A DNA stretch of 10,216 nucleotides, taken from Asaia bogorensis. GTDB taxonomy: Bacteria; Pseudomonadota; Alphaproteobacteria; Acetobacterales; Acetobacteraceae. Numbering within the stretch: position 1 is the stretch's first letter; each line of letters starts with the position of its first letter. Under the pieces are notes generated by a model. That model made no database searches. It worked only from the letters and a program-made list of their open reading frames with translations, and was not told where the DNA came from. Made by a program: the position numbers and the translations under genes. The stretch is taken from NCBI GenBank assembly GCA_945871455.1, contig CAMBXJ010000106.1, positions 1-10,216 of the forward strand, written 5' to 3'. Of the stretch, positions 1 to 7,075 are shown piece by piece.

Positions 1-2283
1 CTTCGCCAGAAATCCGCCCACCTGGCCGGGATTGTAAGACCCACCGGCCATCGCAAAGCCGGCGGTTCCGTCCAGGGACGCCGCAATGGCCCGCGCCGTG
101 CCGCCGGCTCCATGCAGATCGGCCACGATCTCCAGCCGGCCGCTGGCAAACGGGCGTTCCCCCAGCGCGACCAGCAGCGGGCGCACCGCGATATTGGGCG
201 CGCGCACCGACAAAGCGATCCGCGGCGGCGATTGGGTGGAATCCACGGTGCCGGTGATGGCGACCGGTCCCTCGGGTGTGGTCGCGGTCAGCCTTTCCAA
301 GCTCGCGCGTCCGTCACGCAGAACCAGATGGGTGTCGAGCGACCGGTAATCGGCCTCATTCACCCGCAAGGCCACCACGCGCAGGCGGATATCGGCATTG
401 TGACGGGTCAGACGATCGAATGGGATGGGAATGTCGGGAAACACCCGATCGGGCCTGAGCCAAGCGGGTGGCGGGGCAACTGGAGGGGCCGCCCTTTTCA
501 GGTCGGCCTCAACCGGCCCCGGTGCCCCAGGTGCTGGTCCGGTTCCTGAACCTGCGGTTGATGCAGTCTCCGCCGTTAGGCGTTCGACATCACGGAAGGC
601 GGCGAGCACCGCGTCCAGATCCAGGCGCTGCGATCCCAGGGAAGCGGTCAGACTGCCGCGGTCCTGGCCCGGATGGCCGAACACCATCGCAAGGTCACCG
701 GTCAGATCGCCGCTTCGAGTGGTCAGTTGCATACCATGCAGGGTGGCACCCCGTCGCAATCCTCCAGGGTCGTCGGTCATGGTCCCGCGGAACACAATCT
801 CCTTGATCGATGGCAGCTTCTTCGACACCAAGCCGGACAAGGACGTAAGGTCCGGCGTATCGATGGTCACTTCGATCGCGACGTCTTCCAGACTCTCTGG
901 CTTGCCCAGGGTCCCCTTCGCGGTCAGACGGGTCGATCCGGTCGCAAGCACGACATCGACCGGATAGGGACGTGCCGGGATGTCGGGACGCAACAGTTCC
1001 GGGTGACCCAAGGTCGCCGCGATGGTCACGGGTGCACCGCCGACCCGGACGGTTGCGTCCAATTTAACGGGTTGGGTAGACCCCGGCGCCACGACATTCA
1101 ACCGATCCAACCACAGCCCCGCTCGATCCTGGTCAACCCGATCTGGGGAAACCCGGTATTGGCCCAGGTCGGATGTACCGACCCGCAAGGTCACATCCGA
1201 GATCGCGGGGAACCGATCGCCAAGGTCCTGGATCATCGCGCGGAAGGCGATGTCATGCAGCGGCGGCAGGGTCAGGGCAGACGAGGTTACGGCGCGAACC
1301 AATGGCGCCATGGTCGAAAGATCACCGATCTCGGCCGATACGGCGAGGCGATAGCCCTTCCCGATCAGGGGCTGGGTCAGGGCCCCGTCGGCGATCAGGC
1401 GACTGGTTCCGGCCTCGACCGCCAACCGGATCGGCCAAGGGTCCGATGCGGACTTGTCCTGCATACGGGCCAACGATCCGGTATCGGCCTTCAACGTCAG
1501 GACCATCCCTTGCAAGACCAGATCAGCCGTCAGACGCACCGGGGCCTCGGCTGATTCAGCGGTTGCCGCAAGCTGCTTGATGGCGAGCGTTTTGGTCGTG
1601 CCGGTCATGCCGTCCAAAAAGGCAATCTGCCCGCCCTGGATCGTGATCCGATTGAAATGGACGAATGCACTCGGTTCCCGGTCCGGCCGAACGGCGGGGT
1701 TCGTGGCGATGTGGGCGGTTGATGCGGGGGCGGCGGATGGCGGGCGGTCACCCACCGGACTTCGGTCATCGGCGCGACAGGGGACGGTCGAGGCCCCCTC
1801 GCAGGTTGGGGCGGTCGCCCCGTTTTGGGCTGCAAGACCGTGCGTACCGTCCAAGGTCCAGTTGGGATTGCCCTGGCCGTCGGTTTCCAGGCGGATGTCC
1901 GGATTGACCAGCACCAGGCTCTTGATCTCGATGGTCCGGGAGATCAGTGGCAGCACGGCAAGCCGAAGCTCCATCCGTTCGAGGCTGGCAATAAGCGGGC
2001 GGGAAAAGCCGACCGGGTTGGAGAGCGCGACGTCGCGGACTTCGATGACGGGTGGGAAGGCCCATTTCAGGGCAATCGGGCCGTTCAGTGCCAGGTCGCG
2101 GCCGGTGGCCTGCTTAACCTCGGCCACGATGCTGGCCTTGTGGTCGTTCGGGTCGAAGCGGGCGACGACGACCGTGGCCGCGGCGATCAGAAGCAGCAGC
2201 ACGATGCCAAGGGCACGCAGCCCGGTACGCAAGCGGCGACGCGTGGCACCATGCTCCGGTTGCGTCGGTTGGTTCGGCGCCAT
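1..2283 (-). CDS. AsmA-family membrane-anchored protein (C-terminus beyond window)
   Basis: The frame is open without a stop from the ATG at 2283-2281 to the left edge, giving at least 761 residues with the end missing. After a basic N-terminus (residues about 15-23) comes one hydrophobic segment (about 24-41). The AsmA signature follows: an FDPNDHK motif at about 43-49, then a TGRDL-x-L-x-GPIALK stretch at about 60-73, and a 'V.LSNPVGFS' element near 85-94. A repetitive beta-rich body with many short strand-like segments continues to the edge. Family knowledge: AsmA-like proteins are inner-membrane-anchored, periplasm-facing bridge-like proteins linked to outer-membrane biogenesis and lipid transport. 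Two low-complexity Pro/Ala-rich inserts (about 150-205 and 570-610) break up the body. The start lies 20 bp after the upstream rluC stop, with a GGGGAG sequence 12 bp before it, so the two are probably cotranscribed. The assignment to AsmA rather than a related DUF3971/TamB-like protein rests mainly on the N-terminal domain. Confidence 0.88.
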   Translation of the reverse strand, partial: MAPNQPTQPEHGATRRRLRTGLRALGIVLLLLIAAATVVVARFDPNDHKASIVAEVKQATGRDLALNGPIALKWAFPPVIEVRDVALSNPVGFSRPLIASLERMELRLAVLPLISRTIEIKSLVLVNPDIRLETDGQGNPNWTLDGTHGLAAQNGATAPTCEGASTVPCRADDRSPVGDRPPSAAPASTAHIATNPAVRPDREPSAFVHFNRITIQGGQIAFLDGMTGTTKTLAIKQLAATAESAEAPVRLTADLVLQGMVLTLKADTGSLARMQDKSASDPWPIRLAVEAGTSRLIADGALTQPLIGKGYRLAVSAEIGDLSTMAPLVRAVTSSALTLPPLHDIAFRAMIQDLGDRFPAISDVTLRVGTSDLGQYRVSPDRVDQDRAGLWLDRLNVVAPGSTQPVKLDATVRVGGAPVTIAATLGHPELLRPDIPARPYPVDVVLATGSTRLTAKGTLGKPESLEDVAIEVTIDTPDLTSLSGLVSKKLPSIKEIVFRGTMTDDPGGLRRGATLHGMQLTTRSGDLTGDLAMVFGHPGQDRGSLTASLGSQRLDLDAVLAAFRDVERLTAETASTAGSGTGPAPGAPGPVEADLKRAAPPVAPPPAWLRPDRVFPDIPIPFDRLTRHNADIRLRVVALRVNEADYRSLDTHLVLRDGRASLERLTATTPEGPVAITGTVDSTQSPPRIALSVRAPNIAVRPLLVALGERPFASGRLEIVADLHGAGGTARAIAASLDGTAGFAMAGGSYNPGQVGGFLAK

Positions 2284-2303
2284 CCTTTTACGTCTCTCCC
2301 CGA

Positions 2304-3323
2304 TCAGCGGGCCGAACGGCGTGCGGCGCGGGCCGGGTCTGCATGGAATCCGAGTGTGCGAAATGTGTCAGCCATGTGGGGTGCCAGATCGGCTTCGACC
2401 ACCAGGCGACCGCCAGCCGGATGCGGCAGCGACAACGACCTTGCGTGCAAATGGAGTTGGTCGGACAGGCCCGCCACCGTCGCGGCGAAGGCGTTGTTCT
2501 GGTCGGGTTCGGCGTATTTCGTGTCACCCAGGATCGGCGCCCGGATCGCGACACAGTGCACGCGAAGCTGATGGGTCCGGCCGGTGATCGGTTGCAGTTC
2601 CAACCAGGAGAGTTTGCGAGCGGCATTGTCCAGGGTGCGATAATCCGTCACCGCGCGGGCGCCTTCCTTGTCGTCTCGTTCGGCGGGCACGACGCGTTCG
2701 GCGCGCATGCCGCCCAGGCGTTTCAGCGGCAAGTCGATGCGACCTTCCACCGGGACCGGGCGACCGGCGACCACGGCCCAGTAGGTTTTTTCCATATCCC
2801 GGCCGCGAAAGGACGCCGCCAGCTTCCCGGCCGTGCCCGGCGTACGCGCCAGGATCAGCACGCCGGTGGTGTCTCGGTCCAGCCGGTGCACCAGCCTGGG
2901 TCGGTCGGAGCTGCCGAACCGCAGCGCATCCAGCATGCCGTCCAGATGACGGGTGATCCCGGGCCCACCCTGCACCGGCAGGCCATAAGGCTTGTTCAGC
3001 ACGATCACGTGGTCGTCCTGGTAGATCACGCGCTGTTGCAGGTCCCGCGCGTCGGCGGGATCGAGGCGGATGCGCGGCTTGTCGTCGTCTTCCTGCAACG
3101 GGGCCGGCATGGGCGGAACACGAATCCCCTGGCCAGGCGCCAGGCGGGTGGAGGTTTCGGCGCGGTGGCCGTCCACGCGCACCTGCCCGGTGCGACACAG
3201 TTTCTGAATGGCGCTTTGGGGCACGCCGGGGAAATGGCGGCGGAGCCAGCGATCGAGGCGAATATCGGCCTCGTCGTCGGTCACCGTACGGGTTTCGACA
3301 GTCATCGGAGGCATATAGTGCAT
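2304..3323 (-). CDS. rluC: RluA/RluC-family 23S rRNA pseudouridine synthase
   Basis: This 339-residue protein isomerises uridine to pseudouridine in RNA; RluC-type enzymes act on 23S rRNA in the cytoplasm. An S4 RNA-binding domain fills about residues 20-68 (DIRLDRWLRR then TGQVRVDG). The catalytic domain has the VLNKPYGLPVQGG strand near 108-120. The HRLDRDTTG motif is at 146-154 with catalytic Asp149, and a GRTHQLRVHC motif lies in the C-terminal half. Length and domain order fit RluC. I chose the first of three in-frame ATGs (3323, 3314, 3305) because GAAGG sits 6 bp upstream of it, while the later ATGs have no Shine-Dalgarno sequence. The start codon is the last part of a 10-bp inverted repeat (3321-3349). 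The stop is 20 bp before the AsmA gene. RluC rather than RluD or RluA is favoured by the HRLDRD form and the neighbourhood, but the exact target sites cannot be read from the sequence. Confidence 0.93.
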   Translation of the reverse strand: MHYMPPMTVETRTVTDDEADIRLDRWLRRHFPGVPQSAIQKLCRTGQVRVDGHRAETSTRLAPGQGIRVPPMPAPLQEDDDKPRIRLDPADARDLQQRVIYQDDHVIVLNKPYGLPVQGGPGITRHLDGMLDALRFGSSDRPRLVHRLDRDTTGVLILARTPGTAGKLAASFRGRDMEKTYWAVVAGRPVPVEGRIDLPLKRLGGMRAERVVPAERDDKEGARAVTDYRTLDNAARKLSWLELQPITGRTHQLRVHCVAIRAPILGDTKYAEPDQNNAFAATVAGLSDQLHLHARSLSLPHPAGGRLVVEADLAPHMADTFRTLGFHADPARAARRSAR

Positions 3324-3349
3324 CCGATGCCTTCATGCAGCATCGGATG
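3321..3349 (-). promoter_or_regulatory. Hairpin at the rluC translation start
   Basis: CATCCGATGC (3321-3330) and GCATCGGATG (3340-3349) form a perfect 10-bp inverted repeat with a 9-nt spacer. In the minus-strand transcript the 3' arm ends exactly with the AUG of rluC and the loop holds most of the GAAGG ribosome-binding site. Folding would pair the start codon, so translational control is possible. It could also be an operator dyad for a DNA-binding regulator. The structure is seen in the sequence; the function is inferred. Confidence 0.45.
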
Positions 3350-3412
3350 GTGCGGAAGATCGCGAGCGCCGCTCCGCCCTGTGTCGTGTTTGGGACAGAC
3401 AGGCCGGTTCTT

Positions 3413-3450
3413 GCGATCATGCCGACATCGAGATGCCGGCCCATGATCGC
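3413..3450 (-). terminator. Long stem-loop between rarA and rluC, possible terminator or processing site
   Basis: GCGATCATG (3413-3421) pairs perfectly with CATGATCGC (3442-3450). Inside it, CCGACATC (3422-3429) pairs with GATGCCGG (3432-3439) with one mismatch, which becomes a G-U wobble in the minus-strand RNA, and there is a 2-nt bulge. The total is about 17 bp of stem. It lies 20 bp after the rarA stop. No T-run follows in either direction, so it is not a standard intrinsic terminator. It could attenuate, stabilise the upstream mRNA 3' end, or act as a protein-binding dyad. Confidence 0.45.
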
Positions 3451-3470
3451 ACCCCCGCGGACCGATCGCA

Positions 3471-4817
3471 TTATTTTTCGTTGCGGTGTCGCAACTTTTC
3501 CCAATACTCCAGTCGCTTGCCGATCTCCCGCTCGAACCCGCGATCCTTCGGCTGATAGAACGCGTGCCGCGCCATGCCATCCGGAAAGTAGTTCTGGCCG
3601 GAAAACGCGTCCTCCGTGCCGTGGTCGTATTCATACCCGGCGCCGTATCCGAGTTGCTTCATCAGCTTGGTCGGCGCGTTGAGGATATGCGCGGGCGGCA
3701 TCAGGCTGCCGGTCGCCTTCGCCGCGGCCCGGGCCGCGCCATAGGCGGTATAGACCGCATTGGATTTCGGCGCCGTACCGAGATAGACCACGACCTGAGC
3801 GATCGCCAACTCGCCTTCCGGACTGCCGAGACGTTCGTATGTTTCCCACCCGGCGATGGCCTGCGGCAGAGCGTTGGGGTCGGCCATCCCGATGTCCTCG
3901 GCGGCGAAACGGACCAGACGGCGAGCGATGTAGCGCGGATCTTCCCCGCCGTTCAGCATCCGGGCGAACCAATACAGCGCGGCGTCGGGGTCCGAACCAC
4001 GCAACGACTTATGCAGGGCCGAGATCAGGTTGTAGTGCTCTTCCCGATCCTTGTCGTAAAGCGCCGCACGTCGTGCCAGCAGGTCCGACAGTGCATTGGC
4101 ATCCATCGGTTGGGTGCCCGCGGGCAGGGCGGCGATCTGTTCGGCCATGTTCAGGATGTAGCGGCCATCGCCGTCCGCCATCGCCCGCAGCGCGTTGCGG
4201 GCTTCGGCGGTCAAGGGCATCGGGTGGCCGATTTCGGCCTCGGCGCGAGTCAGCAGCAGTTCCAGCGCCGGGTCGTCCAGGCGGCGCAGCACCAGCACCT
4301 GACAGCGGGACAGCAGCGCCCCGTTCAGCGCGAACGATGGGTTTTCGGTCGTGGCGCCAACCAGGATGATGGTGCCGTCTTCGACCACGGGCAGGAATCC
4401 GTCCTGCTGGGCGCGGTTGAAGCGGTGGATCTCATCCACGAACAGCAGCGTGCCTTCGCCGGTGCGGCGGCGCTGGACGGCTGCCTCGAACGCCTTCTTC
4501 AGGTCCGCGACACCGGAAAACACGGCCGACAATTGCACGAAGGCCAGGCCCGACCTCGCCGCGATAAGCCGAGCGATGGTGGTCTTGCCGACTCCGGGTG
4601 GGCCCCAGAGGATGAGGGACGCCAGTGACGCCCGCGCCAGCATGCGGGTCAGCGTTCCCTCCGGGCCAAGGAGATGGTCCTGGCCGACCACATCCTCCAG
4701 CGCCCTGGGGCGTAGCCGATCCGCCAAGGGCCGCGCGGCATTGCTCCCGGACGTAGAGAGCGCATCCGGCGCTGTGTCGCCGAAGAGGTCGGACGCGTGG
4801 GGCGGTTTCGCTGGCAC
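3471..4817 (-). CDS. rarA: Replication-associated recombination protein A (RarA/MgsA AAA+ ATPase)
   Basis: This 448-residue protein belongs to the RarA/MgsA/WRNIP1 clamp-loader-like AAA+ family, which acts at stalled or damaged replication forks. Visible motifs are Walker A GPPGVGKT at 72-79, Walker B LLFVDE at 124-129 followed by IHRFN, and GATTENPSF at 154-162 in the sensor 1 region. A likely arginine finger is in the LLSRCQV stretch (Arg171). The C-terminal half shows the RarA oligomerisation region, with SLRGSDPDAALYW, RRLVRFAAEDIG and a GYEYDHG element near the end. Length is normal for the family. The only start available in frame upstream of the conserved part is GTG at 4817-4815; the frame is open back to 4880 but has no ATG, GTG or TTG there, and the Shine-Dalgarno match is poor. 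It lies 63 bp downstream of the DUF427 gene, probably in the same transcript. Confidence 0.96.
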   Translation of the reverse strand: MPAKPPHASDLFGDTAPDALSTSGSNAARPLADRLRPRALEDVVGQDHLLGPEGTLTRMLARASLASLILWGPPGVGKTTIARLIAARSGLAFVQLSAVFSGVADLKKAFEAAVQRRRTGEGTLLFVDEIHRFNRAQQDGFLPVVEDGTIILVGATTENPSFALNGALLSRCQVLVLRRLDDPALELLLTRAEAEIGHPMPLTAEARNALRAMADGDGRYILNMAEQIAALPAGTQPMDANALSDLLARRAALYDKDREEHYNLISALHKSLRGSDPDAALYWFARMLNGGEDPRYIARRLVRFAAEDIGMADPNALPQAIAGWETYERLGSPEGELAIAQVVVYLGTAPKSNAVYTAYGAARAAAKATGSLMPPAHILNAPTKLMKQLGYGAGYEYDHGTEDAFSGQNYFPDGMARHAFYQPKDRGFEREIGKRLEYWEKLRHRNEK

Positions 4818-4880
4818 GCCGGCATGATAGCGCCGGTGGAATGCGGTGGGGAGGGGAGGCCCTCCCGCTCTCGGTCGGCG

Positions 4881-5162
4881 CTATGCGACGACGACGTCCT
4901 CCCAGAAGCCGAACCGTCCGCCCACCGCCGCCATGTTCGGTTTGGGGGATTCGTACGACCAGGCCGCGCGGACCGCGCGTTTGCCATCGATCACGACGTC
5001 ATAAAATTGAACCCCGTGAGGACATTGGCGGTCCTTGTCGGTCTTCGGCACCTTTGCCAGCCATTCCAATCGCACTGACGTGGGAGGGAAATATTGGTAG
5101 CCGCCGTTCTCGACGATGTCGTCGCTATCGGCGACCACGTGGTCATTCAAGGTAGCCTTCAT
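4881..5162 (-). CDS. DUF427 domain protein
   Basis: The protein is 93 residues, a single small globular domain without signal peptide or membrane segment. It matches the DUF427 pattern as I know it: an N-terminal MKATLNDHVVADSDD strand pair, then YFPPTSVRLEWL (about 24-35). A Cys-Pro turn followed by YDVVIDGKR (about 54-63), AAWSYESPKP (67-76), and a final GRFGFWEDVVV follow. No biochemical role is firmly established for the family. I chose the ATG at 5162-5160 because AAGGAGG stands 7 bp upstream, a near-perfect ribosome-binding site; an in-frame upstream ATG at 5189 would add nine residues that do not resemble the family. It is the first gene of the leftward group and is divergent from the solute-binding protein gene. 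Confidence 0.88.
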   Translation of the reverse strand: MKATLNDHVVADSDDIVENGGYQYFPPTSVRLEWLAKVPKTDKDRQCPHGVQFYDVVIDGKRAVRAAWSYESPKPNMAAVGGRFGFWEDVVVA

Positions 5163-5360
5163 AACCAAGCCTCCTTCTCGGGCAGTCAATGGTAGCGGCG
5201 TGGACGGTAGCCGTATTCGGCCCCCATGCCCACTCCTCCCAAACCTTGCCCAGCAAACCTTGCCCAGTTGGCGATATCGGCCCCATCATGGTTCCAATCG
5301 GCCCGCGGCCATCGTCATCCGGACGGGTCAGAAGGGCCGGATCGCTCTGGGAGGAGCGGC
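5163..5360. promoter_or_regulatory. Divergent intergenic region with a 14-bp tandem duplication
   Basis: This 198-bp gap separates the leftward DUF427 gene from the rightward solute-binding protein gene and must hold promoters for both unless transcription enters from elsewhere. I see no convincing -35/-10 pair. It contains two tandem copies of AAACCTTGCCCAG with a 14-bp period (5241-5253 and 5255-5267). A short palindrome CGATATCG follows just after them. GGGAGGAG at 5350-5356 is the ribosome-binding site for the rightward gene. Confidence 0.4.
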
Positions 5361-7028
5361 ATGACCCAATCAACCCCACGCCTGGCAGCCCCGATTCTGG
5401 CCAGTCCACGCCGGACCCGGCTGGCCGCACGACTGATTGCGCCTCTGGCCTTCGCCGCCAGCCTGTTCGGCATCACCCCGACATTCGCCCAATCCAACCC
5501 GGTAACGATCCGAGCCGTCATGAATGGCGACCTCCGCAGTCTCGACCCGCTGTGGACCATCGCCCCACAAACCCGCATCCACGCCTACATGGTCTACGAC
5601 ACCCTGCTCGGCGCCGACGACCAGTTGAAAATCCAGCCCCAAATGGTGGATCGCTGGACGGAAAGCGCGGATCGTCTGACCTACACGTTCACCCTGCGCG
5701 ACAAGCTGACCTTCTCGGACGGCACGCCGGTGACCGCGACCGATGTGATCGCGTCGCTGAAACGCTGGATGGTGGTGGATTCCGCCGGCCAGTACCTCGC
5801 CGAGTATCTGGCCGCGCTGGAAGCCCCGGATGCGAACAGCTTCGTCATCCGGCTGAAGGAGCCATTCCCCCAACTGATCTACAGCCTGGGCAAACCGTCG
5901 GCGGTGCCGACCTTCGTCTTCCCGGCACGGATCATCGATGGCCTGCCCGCCAGCAAGCAACTCACGGATCCCACCGGGTCCGGCCCCTTCATCATGAAGC
6001 GCGATGAGTGGCAGTCCGGCAACAAGGTCGTTTACATCCGAAACCCCACTTATGTACCTCGTGCCGAACCGGCATCGGCCATCTCCGGCGGCAAGCGCGT
6101 GCATGTGGATCGCGTCGAGTGGCTGAACATCACCGACCCGGCCACCCAGGTCGCGGCCCTGAAAACCGGTGAAATCGACTTCATCCAGTTCGCGCCGCCC
6201 GATATCCTGGCCGACCTGCGCAAGACCAAGGGCATCGTGGTAAAGCCGCTGTGGCCGGTCGGGATCCAAGGGCATATGCGGCTTAACTGGACCAATCCGC
6301 CCTTCGACAACCAGGGCATCCGGCACGCCATCCACAACTTCGTCTTCCAACCCGACATGATCATGGCGGTGATGGGCAACATGGAAGACGGCAAGGTCTG
6401 CGGCGCGATGATGATGTGCGGGTCCGCCACCGGCTCTGAAGCCGGTGCCGAGTTGCTGCTGTCCACGGATCCCGCGCCGGTGCGGCTGAAACGCGGCATC
6501 GAAATGATGCGTGCGGCCGGTTACAAAAACGAGCCGATCGTCATCCTCGATGCGACCGACCAGGTGATGCAGCACAATGCGACCCTCGTGCTGGTCGATG
6601 CCATGCGCAAGGCCGGCGTCAACGTGGACCTGCAAACCGTCGATTGGGCCACGGTCACATCCCGTCGCACCATTCGCGGGCCGGGGTCGAATGGCTGGCA
6701 CATCATCATGACCACCGGTGGACAGGTGGCGGGCGTCAACCCCGCATTCTCCATCCTGGCGCCGGCGCGCTGCGAGAAGTCGTTCCCGGGCTGGCCCTGT
6801 GACCAACGCTACGAGGACCTGCGGTCGGCATGGCTGAAAGAATCTGATCCGGGCAAATCCCGCGCTCTGGCGGTGGACATCCAGAAGCGCGGCATGGAAA
6901 TCGGACACTCGATCCCATACGGCGAATACCTGCTGCCCGCGGCCTGGCGCGACTCATTGGACGGCGTGGTCAGCGTGCCGGAACACGTCGTGTTCTGGGG
7001 TATGCGCAAACGCCCCGGCGCGCGATGA
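5361..7028 (+). CDS. ABC transporter substrate-binding protein, family 5 (peptide/nickel-type)
   Basis: The 555-residue protein is a periplasmic substrate-binding protein of the SBP_bac_5 (DppA/OppA) family, which captures oligopeptides or other small solutes for an ABC importer. The ATG at 5361 has GGGAGGAG about 5 bp upstream, so it is preferred over an in-frame ATG at 5226. A signal peptide is visible: basic residues around 17-24, a hydrophobic stretch about 25-39, and likely cleavage after TFA (residue 43). The mature start VTIRAVMNGDLRSLDPLWT and the segment YTFTLRDKLTFSDGTPVTATDVIASLKRW are typical of the family. Two close cysteine pairs (KVCGAMMMCG and RCEKSFPGWPC) may form disulfides in the periplasm. 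No permease or ATPase gene is adjacent within the window. The cyclase-family gene follows 47 bp later and is likely cotranscribed, so the ligand may be that enzyme's substrate. Ligand specificity cannot be read from the sequence. Confidence 0.93.
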   Translation: MTQSTPRLAAPILASPRRTRLAARLIAPLAFAASLFGITPTFAQSNPVTIRAVMNGDLRSLDPLWTIAPQTRIHAYMVYDTLLGADDQLKIQPQMVDRWTESADRLTYTFTLRDKLTFSDGTPVTATDVIASLKRWMVVDSAGQYLAEYLAALEAPDANSFVIRLKEPFPQLIYSLGKPSAVPTFVFPARIIDGLPASKQLTDPTGSGPFIMKRDEWQSGNKVVYIRNPTYVPRAEPASAISGGKRVHVDRVEWLNITDPATQVAALKTGEIDFIQFAPPDILADLRKTKGIVVKPLWPVGIQGHMRLNWTNPPFDNQGIRHAIHNFVFQPDMIMAVMGNMEDGKVCGAMMMCGSATGSEAGAELLLSTDPAPVRLKRGIEMMRAAGYKNEPIVILDATDQVMQHNATLVLVDAMRKAGVNVDLQTVDWATVTSRRTIRGPGSNGWHIIMTTGGQVAGVNPAFSILAPARCEKSFPGWPCDQRYEDLRSAWLKESDPGKSRALAVDIQKRGMEIGHSIPYGEYLLPAAWRDSLDGVVSVPEHVVFWGMRKRPGAR

Positions 7029-7075
7029 GATCACCGCCGCGGACCATCGGCGAAAGAGACGAAAGGACGACCACC

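Noticed and set aside
673..3446. Long plus-strand open frames (673-1554, 1454-2587, 2343-3446)
   Set aside because: They lie antisense to the AsmA and RluC genes, show no recognisable motif, and are expected from GC-rich codon bias.
3486..4628. 380-residue plus-strand open frame opposite rarA
   Set aside because: The opposite strand encodes an unmistakable RarA with intact ATPase motifs; this frame has Gln/Arg/Val-rich antisense composition and no domain.
4854..4866. Short GGGAGG/CCTCCC palindrome after the DUF427 gene
   Set aside because: The one-base spacer leaves at most a short weak hairpin, and no T-run follows; not enough for a terminator call.
5370..6908. 512-residue minus-strand open frame opposite the solute-binding protein gene
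   Set aside because: The composition (His, Gly, Asp and Val rich) is typical of antisense frames, and the plus-strand gene has a signal peptide, family motifs and a strong ribosome-binding site.
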